This document shows positions 1 to 8,469 of a DNA stretch of 64,000 bases, piece by piece. A model generated the notes under the pieces. That model saw nothing but the letters and a program-made list of their open reading frames with translations. It had not been told where the DNA came from and searched no databases. The translations under genes and the position numbers were made by a program. The stretch's first letter is position 1; every line of letters begins with the position of its first letter. Origin of the DNA: Streptomyces althioticus (GTDB lineage: Bacteria > Actinomycetota > Actinomycetes > Streptomycetales > Streptomycetaceae); the NCBI GenBank assembly GCA_014649355.1, contig BMSW01000002.1:538234-602233 (forward strand), written 5' to 3'.

Positions 1-76
1 CACGAACCCTCAGGTCAGCCATAGGGCCGACAGCTCCGCGGCTCCCACCTCGCCGTGACGGCCGCCTCGGTGTCTG
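1..76. other. left edge, no gene assigned
   Basis: This short stretch precedes the first gene. I see no convincing ribosome binding site and cannot tell whether it holds the tail of an upstream gene. A GTG at 55 opens a different reading frame that I do not support. Confidence 0.4.
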
Positions 77-1078
77 ATGACAGATGTGGTGGCTCGCCGA
101 GATCTCCGTACACCGGCCGTCTACGCGCTGCGGACGCTGGCCGTCGCCGTGTGCTACTACGCCGGGGGCCGGCTCGGACTGCTGTACGAACTGCGGGTCG
201 ACGGCTCGGTCGTGTCCCCCGTCTGGCCCCCGACCGGGATCGCCGTCGCGTCCCTGCTGCTCCTCGGACCGCGCGTCTGGCCGGGCATCGCCCTCGGCGC
301 GCTGCTGGTGATCGCCCACCTCACCGACCTGGGGCCGACCTCGCTCGGCCTGCTGTTCGCCAACACCGCCGCGCCGCTGTGCGCCTACTGGCTGCTGCGC
401 AGGGCCGGGTTCCGCACCGACCTCGGCCGATTACGCGACTGCCTCAGCCTGGTGTTCCTCGGCGGCTTCGCCGCGATGCTGGTGAGTTCCACGATCGCGG
501 CCGGGCTGCTGGTCGCCTCCGGCGACCTGCCGTCCGGGTCCTTCTGGTCGGTGTGGCTGCCCTGGTGGGTGGGCGACGCGATGGGCGTGCTGCTGGTCGC
601 CCCGCTGCTGCTGGTCCTGCCCCGGGTGCGGTCCCCCGCGCACTGGTCCCGCTGGAAGGAGGCGGTGGGACTGGTACTCGTCGCGGGCGCCGTGGTGCCG
701 TTCGCCACGCACAGCGCGGGCAGTCTGCTGTTCGTCGTCTACCCGCTGCTGATCTGGTCGGCGCTGCGGTTCGAACTGCCCGGCAGCATGCTCTGCGCCC
801 TGTTCGCCTCCGTCCTGGCAACGGAGGCGGCGGCGCAACGGTCGGGACCGTTCGCCCACGTGTCGGACATGCAGATCATGGTCAATCTCCATGCCTTCAA
901 CGCGGCGGCGGCGCTGACGGCCCTTCTGCTGTCCGCGGTGATCACCGAGCAGCACAACACCCGCCGGTCGGTGGAGCGGGCGTGCAAGGAACTGGTCGAG
1001 GTGCTGGAGCATCTGACGGCCGGCGAGCCCGCCCCGCACGGCCGGCCGCAGCGTGAGGAGGGCCCCGGCGCGCGCTGA
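77..1078 (+). CDS. stand-alone MASE1-domain integral membrane protein
   Basis: This 333-residue protein is almost entirely hydrophobic, with about eight membrane segments from residue 15 to 290. It has the MASE1 hallmark SPVWPPTGIA near residues 47-56. MASE1 is normally an N-terminal membrane sensor in front of GGDEF, kinase or phosphatase domains. Here only a charged tail of about 45 residues follows (VERACKELVEVL and on), with no recognisable output domain. The ligand is unknown. The ATG at 77 fits the start of the homologous region, but no clear Shine-Dalgarno sequence precedes it, so the start is moderately certain. It may signal through a partner protein or act as a transporter. Confidence 0.8.
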   Translation: MTDVVARRDLRTPAVYALRTLAVAVCYYAGGRLGLLYELRVDGSVVSPVWPPTGIAVASLLLLGPRVWPGIALGALLVIAHLTDLGPTSLGLLFANTAAPLCAYWLLRRAGFRTDLGRLRDCLSLVFLGGFAAMLVSSTIAAGLLVASGDLPSGSFWSVWLPWWVGDAMGVLLVAPLLLVLPRVRSPAHWSRWKEAVGLVLVAGAVVPFATHSAGSLLFVVYPLLIWSALRFELPGSMLCALFASVLATEAAAQRSGPFAHVSDMQIMVNLHAFNAAAALTALLLSAVITEQHNTRRSVERACKELVEVLEHLTAGEPAPHGRPQREEGPGAR

Positions 1079-1232
1079 ACGACGTAGCTGAACCGTCCGC
1101 GCGCACGGGGCCGTTGCGGCAGAACGGCAGAACAGTATGAACGCAACCGCTCCGCCCGTGGTGTCCGGCGGCCGGCGTTCCTAGCATCGCCGCGCGTGCG
1201 CAGCAACGCGCCGCCGAACCAGGAGCCGCACC

Positions 1233-2687
1233 GTGAACAGATTCCGTCATGCCCTCCGTCTTCCCCGCTCCCCGCGCCCCCGCCGGCGCATGGCGGGTCT
1301 GCTGCTCGCCGGGACGCTGGCCGGCGCCCTCGCCCCGGCGCCGGCCGCGCAGGCCCGGGACACGTCGCCCCGGCCGGCCGCCTGTCCCGAGGGGCTGCCG
1401 GACGGCGCCGCCTGCTGGACGGGCACGGACGCGAACGGCGCCCACTACGCGATCGCGGTACCCGCGCGGTGGAACGGCGGGCTCGTCGTCCACGCCCACG
1501 GCGGCCCCGACCTGGGCGACGCGTCGGACCCGGAGCGCAGCGTCGAGGATCTCGGGCGCTGGCGGGTGATGGTGGACCAGGGGTACGCCTGGGCCGGGTC
1601 GTCGTACCGCAGGGGCGGCTACGGCACCCGGATGGCCGCCGCCGACACGGAGAACGTACGGCGGCTCTTCGTCGAGGAGTTCGGCGAGCCGCGGCGGACG
1701 TACGTGCACGGCCAGTCGTGGGGCGGGAACGTGGCCGCCAAGGTCGTCGAGACCTACGCCCCCGCGGGCGGCCCGTACGACGGGGCGCTGCTCACCAACG
1801 GGGTGCTGGGCGGGGCCACCCGCGGCTACGACCACCGCGTCGACCTGCGCGTCGTCTACCAGTACTACTGCGCCAACCTGCCCCGGCCCGAGGAGAAGCA
1901 GTACCCGCTGTGGCAGGGGCTGCGCCGCGGGTCCACGCTGACCACGGCCGGGCTGCGCGCCCGGCTCCAGGAGTGCACCGGGTACGCGTCACCGCCCGGG
2001 GAGCGCACCGCCCTCCAGCAGCGGAACCTGGACGACATCCTGAACGTGACCGGTGTCCCGGAGCGGACGCTGGAGTCGCATCTGCGCTTCTCGGTGTTCA
2101 CCTTCCGGGACATCGTGCACGAGCGGCTGGACGGCCGTAACCCGTTCTCCAACCGCGGGGTGCGGTACACCGGTTCGCACGACGACAAGGCGCTGAACGC
2201 GGGCGTGGAGCGGTTCGCCGCCGACCCGGCGGCCGTGCGCGACCTGTCGTACGACAGCGACCTCACCGGGCGCGTGGGGATCCCCGTGCTGACGCTGCAC
2301 GCCACGGACGACCCGACCGCCTTCGTGGAGCACGAGGCGGCCTACCGCGACACGCTGCGGGGCGCGCACCGCGACCGGTGGCTGGTGCAGACGTTCACCG
2401 GTGAGCACGAGCACTCCGCGCTGAGCGACGCCGAGTACGCCGCCTCGCTCGCGGCGCTGGACCGCTGGGCGCGCACCGGGCAGCGGCCGACGCCGCGGTC
2501 GGTCGCCGCGGCCTGCCCGGCGTTCGACCGGGTGTACGCCACCGGCTGCCACTACGACGCCGGGTACCGGCCGGCGCCGTACGCCTCGCGGGTGCGTCCG
2601 CGGCCCGGCGGCACGTCCTGGCCGGCGATGACGGCCGCGCAGGAGAAGGCGTGGAGCCGTGTCCCCGGGGTCGGCATCGCGCCCTGA
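1233..2687 (+). CDS. secreted alpha/beta hydrolase
   Basis: This 484-residue protein starts at GTG 1233, with AGGAG seven bases upstream. Residues 1-42 form an export signal: an Arg-rich start, the hydrophobic core MAGLLLAGTLAGALA and an AQA-type cleavage site. The nucleophile elbow reads GQSWGG, and the oxyanion-side VHAHGGP lies earlier. A later TLHATDDPTAF segment supplies a plausible acid Asp, and GEHEHS a plausible catalytic His, so the triad looks intact. Substrate is unknown; the secreted form suggests an extracellular esterase or peptidase-like hydrolase. It ends 15 bases from the convergent transpeptidase gene. Confidence 0.82.
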   Translation: MNRFRHALRLPRSPRPRRRMAGLLLAGTLAGALAPAPAAQARDTSPRPAACPEGLPDGAACWTGTDANGAHYAIAVPARWNGGLVVHAHGGPDLGDASDPERSVEDLGRWRVMVDQGYAWAGSSYRRGGYGTRMAAADTENVRRLFVEEFGEPRRTYVHGQSWGGNVAAKVVETYAPAGGPYDGALLTNGVLGGATRGYDHRVDLRVVYQYYCANLPRPEEKQYPLWQGLRRGSTLTTAGLRARLQECTGYASPPGERTALQQRNLDDILNVTGVPERTLESHLRFSVFTFRDIVHERLDGRNPFSNRGVRYTGSHDDKALNAGVERFAADPAAVRDLSYDSDLTGRVGIPVLTLHATDDPTAFVEHEAAYRDTLRGAHRDRWLVQTFTGEHEHSALSDAEYAASLAALDRWARTGQRPTPRSVAAACPAFDRVYATGCHYDAGYRPAPYASRVRPRPGGTSWPAMTAAQEKAWSRVPGVGIAP

Positions 2688-2702
2688 CCCCGCGGGCGGC
2701 CG

Positions 2703-3566
2703 TCACTCGCGCAGGGACGCGGCGTCCCCCATGACGACCACCGGGCGCAGTGCGGGGTCGAGGGCGAGGAGCAGGTCCCGCATGTGCTGCTTCTTCAGGC
2801 TCACGCAGCCCTGGGTGGGGCCGTCGTGGTCGACGTGCAGCCAGATGCCGCCGCCCCGGTCGGCGCCCAGCGGCCGGGTCAGGTCCAGCGGGGACGTGCC
2901 GGGTGTGCGGTTGTAGTCGATGGCGACGACGTAGTCGAAGGACCCTTCCAGCGGCTCCCCTTCGAAGCCGGTGCCGCTGACGGCGAAGCCGTCGGAGCGG
3001 TCGTAGGGCAGCCGGGCGCCGGGGTCGGGGAGCAGTCCGCCGGCGTCGGAGAGGCTGTAGACGCCGATGGGCGACCGCAGGTCGCCGGCCCAGTGGTCGT
3101 CGGTCCAGCCGCGGAGCGCGTTGCGGGCGGGCCACACCGGGCCCGCCTCCCAGCCGGTGCCGGTGTGCCGGTACAGCACGGCCGTGGAGTGGTTGGCGTT
3201 GCGGTCGCGTCCGGTGACCACGACCACCTGGCGGGCGTCGCCCGGGATCCACGCCCGGGTGCGAGGACCGAGGCCGGGGATCACCGCGGACGCCTCGGTG
3301 GCCGGGCGGCCCTGCGCGGTGCCGGGCGCCCCGGCCGCGGGGGCGTTCGCGGACGGGTGCTCGCGCGCGGTGCCGGCAGCGGCGGGGTCGTCCCGGGCAC
3401 CGGTGCCGCTGCCCGCCCCGCACCCCGTGAGGGCGGCGAGGACGACGAGGACCACGGCCCACAGCCCTGCCCCGGTACGGAGGCGGACGGGCCCGGCGGA
3501 CGGTCGCCGGGCGGCGCCGGACACGGCGCGGGGCGCACGGTCCGGGCAGTCGATCGATGAAGCCAT
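2703..3566 (-). CDS. lipoprotein L,D-transpeptidase family (YkuD) protein
   Basis: This 287-residue protein has an N-terminal membrane segment ending in a lipobox, LTGC, with Cys49 as the likely lipidated residue. A linker rich in Ala, Gly and Pro follows. The C-terminal YkuD-like domain ends with a His-rich catalytic segment, HVDHDGPTQGC, where Cys254 is the expected nucleophile and His244 or His247 its partner. Canonical YkuD enzymes have S-H-G-C; here it is T-Q-G-C, so activity as a peptidoglycan cross-linking enzyme is likely but unproven. I chose ATG 3566, which places the signal sequence correctly; a longer reading is possible. It converges with the upstream hydrolase gene. Confidence 0.78.
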   Translation of the reverse strand: MASSIDCPDRAPRAVSGAARRPSAGPVRLRTGAGLWAVVLVVLAALTGCGAGSGTGARDDPAAAGTAREHPSANAPAAGAPGTAQGRPATEASAVIPGLGPRTRAWIPGDARQVVVVTGRDRNANHSTAVLYRHTGTGWEAGPVWPARNALRGWTDDHWAGDLRSPIGVYSLSDAGGLLPDPGARLPYDRSDGFAVSGTGFEGEPLEGSFDYVVAIDYNRTPGTSPLDLTRPLGADRGGGIWLHVDHDGPTQGCVSLKKQHMRDLLLALDPALRPVVVMGDAASLRE

Positions 3567-3700
3567 GGGCTCAGCCTGACTTCGTCCGCCCGCGATCGCC
3601 TCGGCTCCTCGCGCGCGTCCGCGCGAAGTCCCCCGTCTGCGCCGCCCGTGAGGGTGCGGCCCGCAGCGGGGCGCCTTTCGGCAAGGGGCCGTACGGGTGA

Positions 3701-3733
3701 CGGGCCCGCACCCTCGCGTGGGGTGCGGGCCCG
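3701..3733 (-). terminator. strong hairpin downstream of the alpha-1,3-glucanase gene
   Basis: A perfect 13-bp inverted repeat (arms 3701-3713 and 3721-3733, 7-base loop) lies 29 bases after the stop of the glucanase gene. It has no T-run, as is usual for Streptomyces terminators. Confidence 0.75.
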
Positions 3734-3761
3734 CCGGACGGAGCAATCGGCGTGTGAACGC

Positions 3762-6700
3762 CTATCGGTTGATCACGAAGGTGGAGCCCGGTTCGATCAG
3801 CACGTCGCCTTCCGCCGATCCGGTGACGGTGACGTTCGTCAGGGTGGCGCTGCCGCGGGCCCCGCCCATGGCGAGGATGCCGGAGCCGTTGTTCGACTTG
3901 CTGATGGTGACGTCGGAGATCCGCACGTCCGGCATGGCGCCGCCGCCGGATTTGAACTGGATGCCGTCGTAGGTCGAGTCGTGGATGTCGGTGTCGCGGA
4001 TGACCACGCCGGGGATGTCGGTCGTCTGGGCGAACAGGGTGATGGCGCCGAACTCCTGGTCCTCGTTCCAGAAGGCGCCGCCGGTGCGGTACAGGCCGTT
4101 GCCGGCGACCAGGGTCCGGCCGGAGAACGGTGTGGGGTCGTGGTCGGTGGCCAGCATGATGCCGGGGTAGTTCATGGTGTCGTACACGAGGTTGTTCTCG
4201 ACCGTGTTGCCGTGGCCGCCGTAGATCGCGATGCCGTTGGCGCGCCAGGGCAGTTGGACGGTGTTGTTGCGGAAGTGGTTGTCGTGGCCGGTGTCGGTGG
4301 CCGGGTTCTTGACGTACTTGCTGGACCACACGGCGAGCGCGTCGTCCCCGGTGTTGCGGAACGACGAGTTCGTCACCGAGGAGTCGTGGCTGCCGTTGGT
4401 GAGGTTGATGCCGTCCGCGTAGGTGTTGCGGATCCGCATGCCGGTGAACTCCAGTCCGTCCGCGGGGTTCCACAGGTCGGGGATGTCGGAGTGGTCACGG
4501 CCGACCCAGACGCCGACGTTCGCGTGCTCGATCCACACGTTGCTGATGCGGGTGTTCCTGCCGAAGCGCCCGTTGAGGCCGACGCCTCCCTCGGCCCCGC
4601 CGTCACCGCCCCGGATGGTGCCCGAGCCGAAGATCGCGATGTCGGAGATCGTCGTGTTGTCGTCGATGTCGAAGCCGAAGTTTCCCTCGTGCGGATGGTT
4701 GATGCCGCCCGCCTGGTGCGGGGGCGTCAGGGTGTGGAGCTGGGAGTGCCACATGCCGGCGCCGCGGATGGTGACGTCGCGGATGCCGACCTGGTTGAAC
4801 TGCCCCCGGTCCAGCGGGTCGTCGGTGAGGATCTTCTGCTCCTGGCGCCACTGCCCGGCCGGGATCCACACGCAGTCGATCTCGCCCCGCTGGTCGGCGG
4901 TGACGGCCCGCTGGATGGCGGCGGTGTCGTCGATGCCGTCGTTGGGGACGGCGCCGTACTCGGTGATCGGGACGCACCCGGCGGGCTTCCGGGCGGGCGG
5001 GGCCACCTGCTCCAGGTCGATCAGGTCGACGACGTAGAAGGCGGCGCTGTCGTCGGCGTCGCGCTGGAGCCGGAACACGGTGCCGGCCGGGTAGGTGTCG
5101 GAGAGCAGCGCGTGGGACTCGTCGAAGAGGCGGCGCGCGTCGGCCTGGGGGGTGTTGGTGAGGCCCTCGGGCTGGTCGGTGGTGCCGTAGAGCCAGCTGT
5201 GTTTGGAGCTGAGGCCGAGCTTCCGCACGAACTCCCCGTCGGCGTAGAGGCTGAGGGTGGCCTCGGCGCCGCCTCCGCCCGGGGCGTCGGGGATGGAGTT
5301 GCGCACGACGATCGAGTTGGTGGCGTCGGTGGAGGTGAACTCCACGTACTGGCCGGTGGAGTCGAGACGGACGGACGCACGGCCGGAGGACTCGGTGGCG
5401 AAGTTGGTGTGGCCGAAGGTGCGTTTGGCGTCCGCGGTCAGCAGAGTGCCCCGGTAGGCGCCGTCCTCCGCCTCGTACTCGGTGTACGGGACGGCGGCGC
5501 CGCGGCCGACGACGATCGAGCGGCTGAGGACGTTGTTGTTCTCGTCGGTCTCGGTGAGGGTGCCGGTGGCGTCCGCGGTGGCGGTGAGGACGGCGGGGCC
5601 CGCGGTGGCGGTCCAGGTGCCGGAGACCGTGACCTCCTCGGTGTCGCCGGCGGCGATCGCCCCGGTGGCCCCGTCGAGGGTGCGTCCGGCCACGGTGAGC
5701 CGGGTGACCGAGCCGGCGGGGGCGGGCGAGGTGCCCCGGTTGTGCACGGAGACGGTGAACGACACCTGCGCGCCGACGGCGGGCGAGGCCGGGCTGGTGC
5801 GGATGCCGGTGACCTCCAGGTCGGGGCCGGGGCTCTGCGTGACGGTCAGCCGGTCGGTCGCGGTGCGGCTGTTGTTCGTCTCGTCCAGCTCGGCGACGGT
5901 GTCCGTGGGGTCGGCCACGGCGGACACCGTGTAAGCGCCCCTGGCGCGGGTGCCCGCGTCCACGGACACGGTGGCGGAGTCGCCGGGGGCGAGCGCGGGG
6001 ACGGGGGCGCTGCCCGCGACGGTGCCCTCCAGGCTGACGTTCAGCGTCGCGGCGGCGGACCGCGCGGTGCCGGCGTTGCGCACGGTCGCCCGGACGGTGA
6101 CCGGGTCCGTCTCGGTGGGAGCGGCGGGGGTCCAGTCGAGGGCGGTGACGGTCAGGTCGGGGTTGGGCGCGGCCGTGCCCCGGACCTCCAGCTCCGCGAC
6201 CTGGGCGCCGTAACCCGCCGAGTTGTGGCCGAACTTCAGCTGGACGTCGGCGACGCGTCCGGTGACGGGGATGGTGACGCCGTTGCCGTTCCCGGAGGGG
6301 TCGAAGGTGTGGTCGGCGCGGGCGGTCAGGGTGGTGTACGCGCCCGAGGACCGGTCGCGTCCGAGGACCTCGATGCTCTGGGTGCGCCGCTCCCACGCCG
6401 CGTCCGGGTTCAGCCGGACGACGACGGCGGTGACGTCGGCCTCGGCGCCGAGGTGGACGGTGAGGGTGGCGGGGTGACCGGCCGACTCCCAGTAGGTGTC
6501 GACGCGCCCGTCGTTGGCGTTGGCTGCCACGAAGGAGTGAATCGTGGAGGACGCCTCGACCGGTTTGCCGCGCGCCAGATCGGTCCCGTCGGCCGGTGGC
6601 TGCTCCGGTCCCCCTCCCCCGTCCTCGCCGTACACCTCGAGCGCGGACAGCTGGGCGGCGTTCCAGCCGGTGTTGGCGGTGACGCGGACCCGGAGATGAC

Positions 6701-7145
6701 GTACGTCGCGGGCCGGGAAGGCGAGCGTGACGGTGTTGGCGCGGTCGGGGTCGAAGCGGTGGGCGGCCGAGGCGGACAGCGTGGTGAAGGACGAACCGTC
6801 GGTGCTGCCCTCCACGGCGAGGGTCTGGGTGCGCGCCTCCCAGGCGGCCGGCAGTTTCAGCACGACCTCGTCGACGCGGACCGTGCCGCCCAGGTCGAGG
6901 CGCACGGACTGTGGGAAGACACCCAAGGTCCCCTCCCAGTAGGTGAGTTGACTGCCGTCGGTCAGGTTGGTCGCGGGGTACTGGGGGTGGGACCCGGTGG
7001 CCGTGACACTTCTGCCGAGCGCCAGGTCGGGTCCGTGCACCGCCTTCGCGGCGGCGCCGGCCGTACCGGGTGAGAGGCCGGCGGCGACCAGGCCGGCCAG
7101 GAGCAGGCCGGTGATCGTACGCAGGCCGAAACGCGTGCGTCTCAT
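3762..7145 (-). CDS. secreted multidomain GH87 alpha-1,3-glucanase (mutanase/mycodextranase type)
   Basis: This 1127-residue secreted enzyme has a signal peptide (1-32, ending AGAAA), then two F5/8C discoidin domains (about 36-180 and 185-325). Two CARDB-type immunoglobulin-like domains follow (about 328-545), then a CBM6/35-like domain beginning YEAEDG near 557. The C-terminal right-handed beta-helix catalytic domain starts at CVPITEYGAVPNDG near 724. The catalytic region has Asp911 in YADGIN and Asp934-Asp935 in NTGDDALAVW. The D-x22-DD spacing equals the one I recall for the GH87 alpha-1,3-glucanase of Paenibacillus (D1045, D1068, D1069). Its predicted role is degrading alpha-1,3-glucan of fungal walls or dental-type glucans outside the cell. 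Start ATG 7145 has GAGGACC just upstream. Confidence 0.85.
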   Translation of the reverse strand: MRRTRFGLRTITGLLLAGLVAAGLSPGTAGAAAKAVHGPDLALGRSVTATGSHPQYPATNLTDGSQLTYWEGTLGVFPQSVRLDLGGTVRVDEVVLKLPAAWEARTQTLAVEGSTDGSSFTTLSASAAHRFDPDRANTVTLAFPARDVRHLRVRVTANTGWNAAQLSALEVYGEDGGGGPEQPPADGTDLARGKPVEASSTIHSFVAANANDGRVDTYWESAGHPATLTVHLGAEADVTAVVVRLNPDAAWERRTQSIEVLGRDRSSGAYTTLTARADHTFDPSGNGNGVTIPVTGRVADVQLKFGHNSAGYGAQVAELEVRGTAAPNPDLTVTALDWTPAAPTETDPVTVRATVRNAGTARSAAATLNVSLEGTVAGSAPVPALAPGDSATVSVDAGTRARGAYTVSAVADPTDTVAELDETNNSRTATDRLTVTQSPGPDLEVTGIRTSPASPAVGAQVSFTVSVHNRGTSPAPAGSVTRLTVAGRTLDGATGAIAAGDTEEVTVSGTWTATAGPAVLTATADATGTLTETDENNNVLSRSIVVGRGAAVPYTEYEAEDGAYRGTLLTADAKRTFGHTNFATESSGRASVRLDSTGQYVEFTSTDATNSIVVRNSIPDAPGGGGAEATLSLYADGEFVRKLGLSSKHSWLYGTTDQPEGLTNTPQADARRLFDESHALLSDTYPAGTVFRLQRDADDSAAFYVVDLIDLEQVAPPARKPAGCVPITEYGAVPNDGIDDTAAIQRAVTADQRGEIDCVWIPAGQWRQEQKILTDDPLDRGQFNQVGIRDVTIRGAGMWHSQLHTLTPPHQAGGINHPHEGNFGFDIDDNTTISDIAIFGSGTIRGGDGGAEGGVGLNGRFGRNTRISNVWIEHANVGVWVGRDHSDIPDLWNPADGLEFTGMRIRNTYADGINLTNGSHDSSVTNSSFRNTGDDALAVWSSKYVKNPATDTGHDNHFRNNTVQLPWRANGIAIYGGHGNTVENNLVYDTMNYPGIMLATDHDPTPFSGRTLVAGNGLYRTGGAFWNEDQEFGAITLFAQTTDIPGVVIRDTDIHDSTYDGIQFKSGGGAMPDVRISDVTISKSNNGSGILAMGGARGSATLTNVTVTGSAEGDVLIEPGSTFVINR

Positions 7146-7462
7146 GAGGTCCTCGTTCCACGGCGGGTGCTGAGGGCGCGCGGCCACCCGGGCAGCCCGA
7201 TGTCCCTGCCGAGGATTGCCGACGCCCGATGCGATATTTGCGGGACGTCGTTCATTTCTTGCCGCTCTCGCTTTGAAGTTTCCGGTTCGCGCATCACTTG
7301 TCAATGGCGTGGACATAGCGTCCGGCAGCGAACCGGGACACCTCGCGCCTCAGGCGCGTCAACCGCGCACCTCGCCCGGAGTCCGCGGAGGAGAAACAGT
7401 CAACCCCGCCCGGCCGTACCATGACTGGCCACCGGCAGACCACACGACGAAAGGACACCCTC
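7146..7462. promoter_or_regulatory. divergent promoter region between the glucanase and H1-like genes
   Basis: This 317-base region is less GC-rich than the flanking genes. On the minus strand a perfect TTGACA lies at 7304-7299, with weak -10 candidates downstream (AAACTT at 17-base spacing, TATCGC further on). The adjacent GGAAACTTC resembles the GAAA/TTTC operators of LacI-type sugar regulators, but the match is weak. For the plus gene I see only the Shine-Dalgarno AAAGGA at 7450-7455. Confidence 0.35.
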
Positions 7463-8422
7463 ATGTCCGACCACTCGACCGTCGCCACCGATCTCACGTC
7501 GCAGTACGTCGCCCAGGTCACGAACGACCTCGAGCGCAACGCCAAGGAGCAGGAGCGGGTCGGCGCCGAGATCGCCGAGCTGCAGCAGCAGTTGGCCGCG
7601 CTCCGGCGTGACCACGCGTTGCTGGTGAAGATGCGGCACGCCCTGGATCTGGCGGCGGGGTCCGCGGCTGACGCCGTTTCCGCCGAGGAGGGCGTTCCCA
7701 CGACGGAGGCCGTCGAGGACGGCGCGGTCGCCGAACCCGTCTCGGCCACCGCGTCCTCGGCGGGGAGGACCGCCGAGCCGGCGGAGCAGACCGCCGCGTC
7801 CGGGCGTGCGACCGTGCCCGCCCCGCGCAATCGGAGCGCGGTCAAGTCGGGGGCGGAGAAGCCGAAGCGGAAGAAGGCGACGGCGGGCAGGAGCACCGCC
7901 CCCGCGAAGTCCGGCGGCGCGAAGAAGACGAGCGGCTCGGTGAAGGCCGCGGGTGCTGCCAAGACGGCGGGCACCGCCAAGGCCGGCAGCACCGCGAAGG
8001 CCGACGGCGGGTCGAAGCCCACCGGATCGGCGAAGCCCGCCGGCGCCAAGTCCGCGCGCAAGCCCGCCACCCCCAAGCCCGCCACCCCCAAGCCCGCCGG
8101 GAAGGCGTCCGCGGTGAAGGCGCCGCGCAAGGCCCCGGCGAAGGCCGCGGAGCGGGCCCAGGGCGACGCACCGAAGCTGGTCGACCTGGTCCGCCGGCAT
8201 CTGGACGAGCAGAAGGAGCCCCGCTCGGCGGCGGAGGTCGCCACGGCGCTGGGCCAGGCTCACCCCGGACGCACCGTCAAGGTGACGGTGGTCCGCTCCA
8301 CCCTGGAGGGCCTGGTCGCGCGGAACCAGGCCCAGCGCAGCAAGCAGGGCACCTCGGTGTTCTACACCGCGCCCGACGCTTCCACGCCGGCCCCCGAGCG
8401 TGCGGCGGACGCACAGGTCTGA
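7463..8422 (+). CDS. histone H1-like Lys/Ala/Pro-rich protein with winged-helix-like C-terminus
   Basis: This protein has 319 residues. Residues about 12-55 are heptad-like and should form a coiled coil (LERNAKEQERVGAEIAELQQQ). Residues 120-240 are low-complexity and basic, with repeated AKSA, KPATP and AKTAGTAKA motifs like eukaryotic H1 tails. The last 70 residues (PKLVDLVRRHLDEQ to YTAPD) resemble a compact winged helix. The likely role is nucleoid binding or compaction. I start at ATG 7463 because AAAGGA lies seven bases upstream; an earlier in-frame ATG at 7421 lacks that support. It is divergent from the glucanase gene and convergent with the DUF2264 gene. Confidence 0.72.
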   Translation: MSDHSTVATDLTSQYVAQVTNDLERNAKEQERVGAEIAELQQQLAALRRDHALLVKMRHALDLAAGSAADAVSAEEGVPTTEAVEDGAVAEPVSATASSAGRTAEPAEQTAASGRATVPAPRNRSAVKSGAEKPKRKKATAGRSTAPAKSGGAKKTSGSVKAAGAAKTAGTAKAGSTAKADGGSKPTGSAKPAGAKSARKPATPKPATPKPAGKASAVKAPRKAPAKAAERAQGDAPKLVDLVRRHLDEQKEPRSAAEVATALGQAHPGRTVKVTVVRSTLEGLVARNQAQRSKQGTSVFYTAPDASTPAPERAADAQV

Positions 8423-8469
8423 GGCCGCCGGGCGTGTTCACGGGCGCCTGTGGCTCACCTCCGGCGGCC
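8423..8469. terminator. possible bidirectional hairpin
   Basis: A 9-bp inverted repeat (GGCCGCCGG at 8423-8431 and its complement at 8461-8469) brackets the junction of two convergent genes. The loop is long and the right arm lies inside the DUF2264 coding end, so the call is tentative. Confidence 0.35.

Noticed and set aside
3648..7073. Long plus-strand reading frame opposite the glucanase gene
   Set aside because: Val/Gly-rich antisense shadow of a gene with clear domains on the minus strand.
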